A stretch of 64,000 bases of DNA from Parahaliea aestuarii (lineage in GTDB: Bacteria; Pseudomonadota; Gammaproteobacteria; Pseudomonadales; Halieaceae): the NCBI RefSeq assembly GCF_008064635.1, contig NZ_VRYZ01000007.1, forward strand, positions 186,001 through 250,000, given 5' to 3'. Made by a program: the position numbers and the translations under genes. Below, in pieces: positions 35,475 to 43,913 of the stretch (the first letter of the stretch is position 1; the number at the start of each line of letters is the position of its first letter). The notes beneath the pieces were generated by a model. That model was not told where the DNA came from. It saw only the letters and a program-made list of their open reading frames with translations, and searched no databases.

Positions 35475-37238
35475 TCAGCGATGGTCCGGCAGGTTGCTGA
35501 TCCAGAGGGTCTGGTAGGGGGCCAGTTCCAGCTGCTGGTCGTGGTGTTCATACACTTCACCACTGATCAGGTCGCGCCACTGGTGGGCATCGATCAGGTT
35601 GATGTCCATCAGGTTCAGGGGCTGGGGGGCGCGGCTGATGTTGGAAATGCAGAACACGCTCTGGCGGCGGTCCATGCTCTGGCGCCAGAAGCCGAGAATG
35701 GCGCTGCCCAGGTGCAGGGTGAACTGGGTGGCGTTGGGGTGAAAGGCCCCCTGTCGGCGGCGGATAGCGAGCAGGGTTTTGAGGCGGCGGAATATCTGGC
35801 TGTGGCTGCTGTCCTGGTCGTCCAGGGCTTCCTGCAGCGCATCCAGGTTCCACTGGTGGCGATTGATGGAGCGGGCGTGGCCGGTGTTCTCCACCCGCTG
35901 CTGATCGTTGTGGGTGCCGAGCAGGCTGTGCAGGTAGATACCGGGAATGCCCTCCAGCCCAAGCATGATGGCATGGGCGCAGACAAATCGCTCCAGCCCC
36001 CATTCGTCGGGACCCTCCACCGTGCCCTGCAGGGCATCGACCAGCGCTATGTTGATTTCGTAGGGCCGGCTTTCACCGCTTTCCAGCGCGCGGTAGGAAA
36101 CGTGGCCGCCAAAGGACTGCATGGTGGTTATGAGACTGTTCAACTCCTCGTCCGACAGCAGCCCCTCCGCCGGGCGCAGACCGATACCGTCGTGGGAGGC
36201 GATAAAGTTGAAGTAGGCAGTACCGTTCTGGGCCGGCGGCATGCTCATCACCCACTGTTTGAGATAGCGGCAGTCCCCCGTCACCAGGGTATTGAGCAGC
36301 AGGGGCGGCAGGGAGAAGTTGTAGACGCAGTGGGCCTCGTTGGCATTGCCGAAGTAGGACAGATTCTCCCGGTTGGGAATATTGGTCTCGGTAATCAACA
36401 CCGCGTCCGCCCGCGCGTGCTCTACCAGGGTACGCAGCAGGCGCACCACCTCGTGCGTCTCCTCCAGGTTGAGGCAGTTGCTGCCGGGAATCTTCCACAG
36501 GAAGGCCACCGCATCCAGGCGGAAAATGCGCACCCCCATATCAAGATAGTGGCGCACAATACTGACGAACTGTTGCAGTACCTCCGGGTTGCGAAAATCA
36601 AGGTCCACCTGGTCGTGGCTGAAGGTGCACCAGACGTACTGGGTGCCTTCACTGGTTTCCACTTCCTTCAGCAGGGGCGAAGTGCGCGGGCGCACCACGG
36701 CAGACAGGTCATCCTGCGGAGAAGCGGTAAAAAAGTAGCCCCTCCCCGGCTCCTGCCCCTTGATGAAGTTCTCGAACCACAGACTGCGGCTGGAACAGTG
36801 GTTGATCACCAGGTCGGCCATCAGGTCGTAGTCGCCGGCGATGGCGCCGATGTCATCCCAGTCACCCAGAGACTCGTTGACGCTGGAGTAATCCAGTACC
36901 GCAAAACCGTCGTCGGAGCTCCAGGGATAGAACGGCAGGATGTGCACTGCGCTTAGCAACCCCTCGCTGTTGTCGTCGAGGAAGCGCTTCAGGGTCACCA
37001 GCGGCTTTTCTTCCCGGGCCAGCAGACTGTCGCCATAGGTGATGAGGATGACGTCACACTGGTTCCAGTGATTCACGTGCTGGGCCGGCGGGTTCTGCCC
37101 TGCCTCCAGGCGCATTACCGCCAGCAGATTTTCCGCCAGTTCAGCCAGCGGCAGCGATAGCGGCACATCGCGATAGATGGTCTGCAGGTGCTGCTCCACC
37201 CTGTCCCGCAGTGTCGGCTGTCCCTCGCCTTGCAGCAT
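35475..37238 (-). CDS. ggaP: GH13_18 phosphorylase, probable glucosylglycerate phosphorylase
   Basis: The 587-residue protein is a glycoside hydrolase 13 member of the sucrose-phosphorylase branch. The nucleophile Asp242 (FRLDAVAF), acid/base Glu284 (ITETN) and stabilising Asp350 (ASHD) are all present. It also has [15 protein letters not shown] and a C-terminal beta domain. In this branch, glucosylglycerate phosphorylase splits 2-O-glucosyl-D-glycerate with phosphate to glucose-1-phosphate and D-glycerate. The three genes above it make that compound and phosphorylate glycerate, so this specificity is far more likely than sucrose. It follows gpgS by four bases. Confidence 0.87.
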   Translation of the reverse strand: MLQGEGQPTLRDRVEQHLQTIYRDVPLSLPLAELAENLLAVMRLEAGQNPPAQHVNHWNQCDVILITYGDSLLAREEKPLVTLKRFLDDNSEGLLSAVHILPFYPWSSDDGFAVLDYSSVNESLGDWDDIGAIAGDYDLMADLVINHCSSRSLWFENFIKGQEPGRGYFFTASPQDDLSAVVRPRTSPLLKEVETSEGTQYVWCTFSHDQVDLDFRNPEVLQQFVSIVRHYLDMGVRIFRLDAVAFLWKIPGSNCLNLEETHEVVRLLRTLVEHARADAVLITETNIPNRENLSYFGNANEAHCVYNFSLPPLLLNTLVTGDCRYLKQWVMSMPPAQNGTAYFNFIASHDGIGLRPAEGLLSDEELNSLITTMQSFGGHVSYRALESGESRPYEINIALVDALQGTVEGPDEWGLERFVCAHAIMLGLEGIPGIYLHSLLGTHNDQQRVENTGHARSINRHQWNLDALQEALDDQDSSHSQIFRRLKTLLAIRRRQGAFHPNATQFTLHLGSAILGFWRQSMDRRQSVFCISNISRAPQPLNLMDINLIDAHQWRDLISGEVYEHHDQQLELAPYQTLWISNLPDHR

Positions 37239-37242
37239 CAGT

Positions 37243-38466
37243 TCACCCCGCGTATTCCATGTTGTCCTGCTCTACAGCATCCAGCAAACGTTCCAGAATA
37301 TCCGGAATGGCGCTCTCTACCCGGCTCCAGCTGGGAATGAAGGGCCGCTCCATGGGGCGGTCGAGGAAGGCCTCACCGGCTTTCATGATGTTCTCTGCGA
37401 ACAGCTCCACCGCCTTTTCTTCATTGTGGATATCGAGAGTGAGCCCGTTCATCACCGCGTCATTGTGGTAGGTCTCCACGAAGTCTAGGGCGATGCGGTA
37501 ATAGGTCGCCTTGAGCGATCGGAAGGTCTCCGTATTGAAGGTCACGCCACGGGTTGCCAGCTTGCGGAACAGCGCCTTGGCGATATCCGTGGACATTTTC
37601 GACAGCCCTTTGCTGGCGTCCTCTGCAGACAGCTCCTGATGCTTGTGATCGTAGACATCGGCAATATCCGCCTGGCACAGGCGGTTGTTGGCGTAGTTGC
37701 GGTACATCTCCGACAGCACCCCGATCTCCAGCCCCCAGTCGCTGGGGATGCGAATATCGTTGAGCACATCCCGGCGGAAGGAAAACTCCCCGGCCAGCGG
37801 GTAGCGGAAGCTGTCCATGTACTCGATGAATTCCATGTCCCCGAGGGTTTTCTTCAGCGCCCGCAGCAGCGGCGTGACCAGCAGGCGACTGACGCGCCCG
37901 TTGATCTTGCCGTCCGCCACCCGGGCGTAGAAACCCTTGCAGAACTCGTAGTTGAACTGTGGATGGGCCACCGGGTAAATCAGCCGTGCCAGCAGGGAGC
38001 GGTCGTAGGTAAGAATGTCGCAGTCGTGCAGGGCGACCGACTCTGAACGCTGGGAGGCCAGCGTGTAACCCATGCAGTACCAGACGTTGCGCCCCTTGCC
38101 CATTTCCCGCGGTGCCAGGTCGAAGTGCTGCAGTTCCTCGTCCAGCGCGCGCAGCCGCGGGCCGTCGTTCCACAACACCCGGTGGTGTTGCGGCAGGCGC
38201 GAGAAAAAGGCCAGGGCGCTGCGATACTGGCTCTCGTCGGCACGGTCCAGCCCCACCACAATCTGGGAGAGGTAGGGGACACGTTCCAGGTGATCCACAA
38301 TCCCCGGCAGCGCGTCCCCTTCCAGTTCCGAGTAGAGGGAGGGCAGAATCAGCCCCATGGGACGACGCCTGGCGAAGCGCACCAGCTCGGCTTCCAGTTC
38401 CTCCAGCGGCCGGTCTGCCATATTGTGCAGCGTGGTGATGATGCCGTTCTGGTAAAAGTCGGCCAT
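37243..38466 (-). CDS. gpgS: Glucosyl-3-phosphoglycerate synthase GpgS (GT81)
   Basis: The 407-residue GT-A glycosyltransferase joins glucose from an NDP-glucose donor to D-3-phosphoglycerate, the first step of glucosylglycerate synthesis. Seen in the sequence are [19 protein letters not shown] (about residues 39-57), IVVGLDRAD, the metal-binding Asp148-Cys-Asp150 ([11 protein letters not shown]), and [11 protein letters not shown] with [10 protein letters not shown], the family's acceptor-site region. Length and motifs agree with GT81. It sits between gpgP and ggaP with four-base gaps, so the operon is tightly coupled. Confidence 0.92.
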   Translation of the reverse strand: MADFYQNGIITTLHNMADRPLEELEAELVRFARRRPMGLILPSLYSELEGDALPGIVDHLERVPYLSQIVVGLDRADESQYRSALAFFSRLPQHHRVLWNDGPRLRALDEELQHFDLAPREMGKGRNVWYCMGYTLASQRSESVALHDCDILTYDRSLLARLIYPVAHPQFNYEFCKGFYARVADGKINGRVSRLLVTPLLRALKKTLGDMEFIEYMDSFRYPLAGEFSFRRDVLNDIRIPSDWGLEIGVLSEMYRNYANNRLCQADIADVYDHKHQELSAEDASKGLSKMSTDIAKALFRKLATRGVTFNTETFRSLKATYYRIALDFVETYHNDAVMNGLTLDIHNEEKAVELFAENIMKAGEAFLDRPMERPFIPSWSRVESAIPDILERLLDAVEQDNMEYAG

Positions 38467-38469
38467 ATG

Positions 38470-39312
38470 CTATTGCTCCTGGTTTTCGCCGGCCACAGCC
38501 GAGTGGTCGAGCCAGCGCGACACTCCCTCGGCCCATCCGGCCGGGCCAAACGCCCGACTCTGTATCACACCATCCACCCGGCGCAGGGCTGGAAAGGCAT
38601 GCGCGGGTGAGCGCACCAGCAGCGCGGTAGCCGCCGCTTCCAGCATAGCGCAGTCGTTGCCGCTGTCACCGGCGGCCAGGTCTTGTACCGGCCCCGAAAA
38701 GCAAGCGCGCAGCCAGCGCAGGGCGCGCCCCTTGTCGGTATTACCGCTCACCGCCAGGAAACGCCCCCCCTGCAACACGGTGGCGCCGGCGGCTTCGAGA
38801 TCGGCCTGGAAACGCTGCCTGCGCGACTCGCGACCGATCCAGTGAACCGGTTCGCTGTACTCGCGCTGATTGGCCTGCCGCGCGCGGGCCTCGGGCAGGC
38901 CGGTCAACTCCATGATGCCGCGGGTACCGAGGCGGAAGAAGCTGGAGAACTCGCCGGAATAGACTTCATCCATGGACTCCAGCAGTTCCAGCCAGCGCGA
39001 ACGCGGTGGCGCGAACTCACGCACCCAGTAACCGTCGTAGAGGCGGGTTTCCGCCGGTGCCTGCGGGAAATAGCCCTCGGGGATAAACACCGCGGCGCCG
39101 TTTTCCACCACAAAGGGATGGCGATTGCGCAATTCGGCGCGCAACTGTTCGATTTCGGCCCGGGTCTTGCTGGTCACCGGAATCACCGGGATACCCATAC
39201 GCTCCAGCGCGCGCAGACGCGGCATGGCGTCGGCATAGCTGTAGTTGTAGTGATCGAGCAGGGTGCCATCGAGGTCGGTAAAGACCAGCCGGGTCACGCT
39301 GGGAGTACTCAT
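38470..39312 (-). CDS. gpgP: Glucosyl-3-phosphoglycerate phosphatase, MPGP family
   Basis: The start is the ATG at 39312, overlapping the glycerate kinase stop by four bases. The 280-residue HAD-superfamily protein has motif I FTDLDGTLLDH (Asp13 and Asp15), motif II VTSKTRAEI with Thr or Ser and Lys, and motif IV GDSGNDCAML. It belongs to the mannosyl-3-phosphoglycerate phosphatase group (HAD-IIB), which removes the phosphate from mannosyl- or glucosyl-3-phosphoglycerate. Its place next to gpgS makes the glucosyl substrate likely. The product is glucosylglycerate, a compatible solute. Confidence 0.87.
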   Translation of the reverse strand: MSTPSVTRLVFTDLDGTLLDHYNYSYADAMPRLRALERMGIPVIPVTSKTRAEIEQLRAELRNRHPFVVENGAAVFIPEGYFPQAPAETRLYDGYWVREFAPPRSRWLELLESMDEVYSGEFSSFFRLGTRGIMELTGLPEARARQANQREYSEPVHWIGRESRRQRFQADLEAAGATVLQGGRFLAVSGNTDKGRALRWLRACFSGPVQDLAAGDSGNDCAMLEAAATALLVRSPAHAFPALRRVDGVIQSRAFGPAGWAEGVSRWLDHSAVAGENQEQ

Positions 39313-40238
39313 CGCGCACCTCCCGCCTGGATCTGCCGCTGCCCGTCGAGCCTGAACACGGTGCTGGCCCGCTCGGGAAGCGTGGCCAGGGACCACTCCG
39401 TCAGGCGCTGGTAATGCTGAATGAAGCGGGTGACCTGCGCCGGACTCATACTGCGCCCCAAATCCTCACTGCCGAGGCGTTGGCGCAGCTTGTCTTCCTG
39501 CTCCTGGCGCCAGCGTTGCACGCAGGCAAAGGACGGCGCCTGCAGCATCAGCCATTCATCCACCAGGGCATAAACCGGCGGAAAATCCCGCGCCAGCACT
39601 GTATTCACTGCCCGTCGCCATACCCCGTCCGGGTCTTCGTCGCGCTCCAGGGCATTGACCGCTTGTACCAGGGCCTCCTCGGGCTGGGCCTCCACCCCCA
39701 GGCACCAGCCCTCGAACAGAACGATATCCACCGCCTCGCTGACCTCGGCCCACTGCGCCGCAGGGCAGCGGTCGTCGCTCGCCTTGTCAAAGCGCGGCAA
39801 GCGCAATGCATGCTGCACCGTGAACTCGCCACGGGCTTTGAGACGCTGCAGGCAACTGAGCATCAGCGGCATGTCGTGAGTGCCCGGTACACCGCGGGTC
39901 GCAAACAGCGGATGGACATCCCTGGCAAGCACCTCACGCTCTGCCCGCGTCAGGTAGAAATCATCCAGTGACAGACTGACACAGTGCAGGCCGCCGTATG
40001 CTTCAAGGGCACAGGCGAGGTAGTCGACGAGTGTGGTCTTGCCTGAACCCTGGCACCCATTAATGCCCACGACGAAGGGTTCGCCTGCACTCTTTCGGTG
40101 CAGACACAGGCGATCCACCAGGGGGTCGAACCACATGCGGGCAGTGACCAGGTAGTCCGCCCCCAACTGGTGCCGCTGCAGGAAGTCTTCCTGCCAGGCC
40201 AGTGGGGGCGGTGTGGGCGTTTCGGCCACCGGTGTCAT
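39309..40238 (-). CDS. glyK: D-glycerate 3-kinase
   Basis: The 309-residue P-loop kinase has GINGCQGSGKTTL (residues 58-70, Lys67) and SLSLDDFYLTRAEREVL (about 88-104), which mark the plant/YggC-type D-glycerate 3-kinases. RGVPGTHD and FEGWCLG follow. It phosphorylates the D-glycerate released by the phosphorylase to 3-phosphoglycerate, closing the glucosylglycerate cycle. The start is uncertain. The ATG at 40238 directly abuts AGGAG, while a GTG three codons below has the same site at nine bases. The gene heads the operon and diverges from the lipid-kinase gene. Confidence 0.88.
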   Translation of the reverse strand: MTPVAETPTPPPLAWQEDFLQRHQLGADYLVTARMWFDPLVDRLCLHRKSAGEPFVVGINGCQGSGKTTLVDYLACALEAYGGLHCVSLSLDDFYLTRAEREVLARDVHPLFATRGVPGTHDMPLMLSCLQRLKARGEFTVQHALRLPRFDKASDDRCPAAQWAEVSEAVDIVLFEGWCLGVEAQPEEALVQAVNALERDEDPDGVWRRAVNTVLARDFPPVYALVDEWLMLQAPSFACVQRWRQEQEDKLRQRLGSEDLGRSMSPAQVTRFIQHYQRLTEWSLATLPERASTVFRLDGQRQIQAGGAR

Positions 40239-40265
40239 CTCCTGACTCGCTGTCTTGCAATACAC

Positions 40266-40293
40266 AGTATTCCAAGAGCAGTTTTCATGCCAA
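40266..40293 (-). promoter_or_regulatory. Promoter of the glucosylglycerate operon
   Basis: TTGGCA (40293-40288, five of six matches) and AATACT (40271-40266, four of six) are 16 nt apart on the minus strand. The predicted transcript starts about 20 nt above the glyK start codon. Confidence 0.45.
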
Positions 40294-40377
40294 CCGGCTG
40301 CCGGCGCATTTCGCCCGGTACCAGTTCCCACCCCGCTGACAGTGGCGGGAACATGCCGATTGAGTTAGTTTCACCTG

Positions 40378-41361
40378 ATGAGCACACCGTGCCCCACTCC
40401 CCGGCAGCTGACTGCCCCGCATCTGGCGCTGGAACAGCGCCGCCTCTACATCATCAGCAACAGTGGCTCCGGCCATCAGGACAGCGACAGGAGCCGGGAC
40501 ATCATGGCGTCGGTTCTGACGGATGCGGGGCGCCAGTTCGAATTTATTACTATTGGCAACCCTGCCCGCCTGCCCGCTGCGGCCCGCGACACCGCCGCAC
40601 AGGCCCGGCAAGATGGCGGCATCGTCGTGGTAGCTGGCGGCGATGGCACCCTCAACACCGTTTGCCAGGCCCTGGCCGGCACCGGCATTCCTCTCGGGGT
40701 GATTCCACAGGGGACCTTCAACTATTTCGCACGCACTCACCGGATTCCGGAAGACACCGAAGCCGCAACACGCTGCTTGCTCGACGCGAAACTCGAAGCG
40801 GTCCACGCGGGCTTCCTCAACGACCGGCTGTTCCTGGTCAACGCCAGCCTCGGGCTCTACCCCCGCCTGCTGGAGGATCGCGAAGCCTACAAGAACCAGC
40901 TCGGGCGCAGCCGTATCGTCGCGCTGATCTCCGCTCTCGCCACCCTGAGCCGGGCCCATCGTGTACTCAGTGTGGAAGCAGAGGTGGCCGGCCAGTCGCG
41001 CGTACTGCGCACGGTGTCACTGGTGGTTGGCAACAACGCCCTGCAGCTGGAACACATCGGGGTGGAACTGGGCGATGCCCTGCGCCGCGGACAACTTGCA
41101 GCGATGGTGATTCGCCCGATTGGCACCCTGGCGCTTTACGGCCTGCTGCTGCGCGGCATGGCGCGACGCCTGGGCAGTGCAGAACACCTCGAGAGCTTTC
41201 CGTTTACCGGTATGCGCATCACACGCGGGCGCCAGCGCAGTATCAAGGTCGCGCTGGATGGCGAGGTGTCACGCATGCGCCTGCCGCTCAGGTTTCGCGC
41301 GGCGCCGCAGGCCCTGCCACTGCTGGTACCGCGCGACAAAGCGTCGGCGGAGACGCGGTGA
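40378..41361 (+). CDS. Diacylglycerol/lipid kinase family protein (YegS/BmrU-like)
   Basis: The 327-residue protein has the lipid-kinase nucleotide motif VVVAGGDGTLNTVCQAL (about residues 82-98) after SNSGSGHQD, and a second conserved region GVIPQGTFNYFAR where most members read GTxNDFA. The C-terminal beta-sandwich domain ends with GEVSRMRLPLRFRA. Members phosphorylate diacylglycerol or related lipids, but many have unknown substrates. Its stop overlaps the GTG of the metallophosphoesterase gene (GTGA), so the two products are made together. The Tyr in place of Asp in the substrate loop suggests an unusual substrate. Confidence 0.87.
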   Translation: MSTPCPTPRQLTAPHLALEQRRLYIISNSGSGHQDSDRSRDIMASVLTDAGRQFEFITIGNPARLPAAARDTAAQARQDGGIVVVAGGDGTLNTVCQALAGTGIPLGVIPQGTFNYFARTHRIPEDTEAATRCLLDAKLEAVHAGFLNDRLFLVNASLGLYPRLLEDREAYKNQLGRSRIVALISALATLSRAHRVLSVEAEVAGQSRVLRTVSLVVGNNALQLEHIGVELGDALRRGQLAAMVIRPIGTLALYGLLLRGMARRLGSAEHLESFPFTGMRITRGRQRSIKVALDGEVSRMRLPLRFRAAPQALPLLVPRDKASAETR

Positions 41362-42170
41362 ATACAATCCTGCATATTTCCGACACCCACTTCGGCACCG
41401 AATTGCCGCGGGTACAGCGCGCCCTGCTGGAATTCTCGGTGCAACAGTCACCCGAAGTCATACTGCTCAGCGGCGACATCACCCAGCGCGCCAGGCGCAG
41501 CCAGTTTGCCGCGGCCCGGCAGTTCATTGAATCCCTGCCCGCCCCGGTGATGGCGGTGCCCGGCAATCACGATATTCCGCTGTTCAACCTCGCTGCTCGT
41601 ATGCTGAATCCCTATGGCAACTATCGTCGATACCTGGGGCACGACCTGGCACCGGCCTTTGAGAGCGACTCACTGCTGGTGCTGGGAGTTAACTCCAGCC
41701 GGGCGGCACGCCACACCGACGGAGAAGTCTCCAGTGAGCAGGTTGAACGGGTGGCGCGGCGACTGCGCCAGGCGGGTGCAGGCCAACTGCGCATTGTGAT
41801 GCAACACCACCCGGTTCGCGCGGTGGAGTCCTCCGACCTGGAAAATCTGTTGATCGGGCGGGAGCGCGCGGTACCGGAGTGGGTGGATGCGGGCATGGAT
41901 CTGCTGGTGGCTGGCCACATCCACCTGCCCTATGTACAGCCCCTGCAGGGTTCGGGGCAGCGCCAGGCCTGGACAGCCCAGGCCGGCACGGCGATTTCCG
42001 ACCGTATTCGCGGCGAGGTACCCAATTCCGTCAACCTGATTCGCTACAGCGCCAGCGAAAATGCCGGCAGCGCGGTCCGCGCCTGCCGCGTGGAACGCTG
42101 GGACTACTGCGAGGATTCAGCAGGTTTCACACCGGTAGAGCAGCACTCAATGGCCTTCCCGGAAAACTAG
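41358..42170 (+). CDS. Calcineurin-like metallophosphoesterase
   Basis: The 270-residue protein begins at a GTG that overlaps the previous stop codon. It has the full metallophosphoesterase motif set: ISDTHFG (residues 7-13), LSGDITQR, VPGNHDIPLF, MQHHP and AGHIHLP. Two metal ions should be bound. It resembles CpdA-like and 3',5'-cyclic nucleotide or phospholipid-head phosphodiesterases, but the substrate is unknown. Coupling to a lipid kinase suggests a phosphorylated lipid or a related phosphoester. A longer open frame in the same phase starts at 40098, but it lies out of frame over the kinase gene and is not real. Confidence 0.87.
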   Translation: MNTILHISDTHFGTELPRVQRALLEFSVQQSPEVILLSGDITQRARRSQFAAARQFIESLPAPVMAVPGNHDIPLFNLAARMLNPYGNYRRYLGHDLAPAFESDSLLVLGVNSSRAARHTDGEVSSEQVERVARRLRQAGAGQLRIVMQHHPVRAVESSDLENLLIGRERAVPEWVDAGMDLLVAGHIHLPYVQPLQGSGQRQAWTAQAGTAISDRIRGEVPNSVNLIRYSASENAGSAVRACRVERWDYCEDSAGFTPVEQHSMAFPEN

Positions 42171-42179
42171 GGTGATGGG

Positions 42180-42205
42180 GCCGGGGCGCCGCACGACGCC
42201 CCGGC
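42180..42205. terminator. Hairpin between convergent genes
   Basis: A perfect 9-bp GC-rich stem (42180-42188 / 42197-42205) with an 8-nt loop lies between the phosphoesterase stop (42170) and the aceF stop (42211). It can act in both directions, though it lacks a T-run. Confidence 0.6.
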
Positions 42206-42210
42206 AAGTC

Positions 42211-43881
42211 TCAGAACAACAGCCTGCGGATATCCCCGAGCAGGTCCATCAGCTGCGTGCAAAAGCGGCCGGCATCGCCGCCGTTGATGACCCGGTGATC
42301 GTAGGACAGCCCCACCGGCATCATGTTGCGCGGCACAAATTCGCTGCCATTCCACCTGGGCTTGATCTCTGCCCGGGACACGCCGAGGATACCCACTTCC
42401 GGCGCATTGACGATGGGGGTAAAGCCGGTGCCGCCAATGCCGCCGAGACTGGAGATGGTGAAGCAGCCGCCCTGCATATCGGCCGGCTTGAGCTTGCGGT
42501 CGCGGGCCTTGCCGGCCATCTCCAGCACTTCTTCCGCCAGTTCCCACAGGCTTTTCTTGTCCACATCGCGAATCACCGGCACCAGCAGGCCCGCCGGTGT
42601 ATCCACGGCCATCCCGATGTGAATGTACTTCTTGTACACCAGGCTTTCGCCGTCTGCGGACAGGGAGGCGTTGAACTTCGGATTGTCACGCAGAGCCACC
42701 GCGCAGGCCTTGAGCAGGAAGGGCATCGGGGTCAGCCTGGTGCCGCGCTTCTCCGCCTCGCCCTTGAGCTCCTTGCGGAAGGCCTCGAGGTCAGTGATGT
42801 CCGCCTCGTCGAACTGGGTAACGTGAGGCACGTTCAACCAGTTGCGCTGCATATTGGCGGCCGTGACCTTGTCCATCTTGCTGCGGGCCACATGCTCTAC
42901 TTCACCAAAAGCAGAGAAATCCACCTCCGGCACCGGGGGAATGCCAGCGCCGCTGGTGGCCCCGGTGCTGCCGCTGAGGGCCGATTTCACAAACTCCTGC
43001 ACGTCTTCCTTGAGAATGCGATCGCGGGGGCCAGTACCACTGACTCGCGCCAGCTCCACCCCCAGTTCCCGCGCCAGTTTGCGTACCGCGGGGCCGGCAT
43101 AGACCGGGCCGCCCTTGCTGTCGCCACCTTTGTCGGCTGCAGCTGTGGCGGGGGTAGGCGCGGGTTTCGCCGGCGTTTTGTCCGCCGGCGCAGTAGCGGC
43201 GGGTTCCGCCCCTTTCTCGGGCGCCGGCTTGTCAGCCGGCTCCGCTTTGGCGGCGTTACCGCTGGCCTTCAGTTTCACCAGGTCATCGCCCTGGCGCACG
43301 CTGTCGCCTTCCTTGACCAGGATTTCCAGCACCTCGCCAGCATCGGTGGACGGCACTTCCATTGAGGCCTTGTCCGACTCCAGCACCACCAGTGAATCGC
43401 CCTCGGCAACGGTGTCGCCCACGGCCACGCTGATCTCGATCAGATCGACGGCATCGTCGGTGCCGATATCCGGCACACTGACCACAATCTCGCGGGTCTC
43501 TGAGGTTGCCGCGGCGGGTTCTTCCCCGGCGGCCTCCGGCTCGGCTTCCTCAGTATCTTCTTCACTGTCGCCTGCGGGTTCTGGCTCGGCGCCGCTGTCG
43601 TCACCGGACGACTCCGCGGCCTCGCTGTCACCGTCGTCGTCACCCTCGCTGTCGAGCACCAGAATGGCGGAACCCTCGGCGAGTTCGTCACCCACCGACA
43701 CCAGCAGTTCAACGACGGTACCGGCGTGACTGGAAGGAATTTCCATGGAGGCCTTGTCGGACTCCAGTACGATCAGGCTCTGCTCCACTTCCACGGTGTC
43801 ACCCACCGCCACCAGCAGTTCGATAACCTCGGCGCCTTCGGCGCCGCCAATATCCGGTACATTGACTTGTTGTTTTGCCAT
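42211..43881 (-). CDS. aceF: Pyruvate dehydrogenase E2 (dihydrolipoyl acetyltransferase)
   Basis: The 556-residue E2 has two lipoyl domains, each with LESDKASME (lipoyl-Lys43 and Lys171), separated by very acidic and Ala/Pro-rich linkers. A peripheral-subunit-binding domain (AGPAVRKLARELGVELARVS, about residues 265-285) follows, then the catalytic domain with SYDHRVINGGDAGRF near the end. It moves the acetyl group from E1 to CoA in the 24-mer core. Two lipoyl domains instead of three as in E. coli is common in other gammaproteobacteria. AAGGAG is seven bases above the ATG. The E3 gene (lpd) is not in the window. Confidence 0.95.
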   Translation of the reverse strand: MAKQQVNVPDIGGAEGAEVIELLVAVGDTVEVEQSLIVLESDKASMEIPSSHAGTVVELLVSVGDELAEGSAILVLDSEGDDDGDSEAAESSGDDSGAEPEPAGDSEEDTEEAEPEAAGEEPAAATSETREIVVSVPDIGTDDAVDLIEISVAVGDTVAEGDSLVVLESDKASMEVPSTDAGEVLEILVKEGDSVRQGDDLVKLKASGNAAKAEPADKPAPEKGAEPAATAPADKTPAKPAPTPATAAADKGGDSKGGPVYAGPAVRKLARELGVELARVSGTGPRDRILKEDVQEFVKSALSGSTGATSGAGIPPVPEVDFSAFGEVEHVARSKMDKVTAANMQRNWLNVPHVTQFDEADITDLEAFRKELKGEAEKRGTRLTPMPFLLKACAVALRDNPKFNASLSADGESLVYKKYIHIGMAVDTPAGLLVPVIRDVDKKSLWELAEEVLEMAGKARDRKLKPADMQGGCFTISSLGGIGGTGFTPIVNAPEVGILGVSRAEIKPRWNGSEFVPRNMMPVGLSYDHRVINGGDAGRFCTQLMDLLGDIRRLLF

Positions 43882-43913
43882 GACTGTCTCCTTGTATTCG
43901 GGTCGCTATCGGA

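Noticed and set aside
40098-41357. Upstream part of a 690-codon open frame on the plus strand
   Set aside because: It is out of frame with the clear lipid-kinase gene, has low-complexity Arg/Pro/His content and no domain. Only the part from the GTG at 41358 (metallophosphoesterase) is real.
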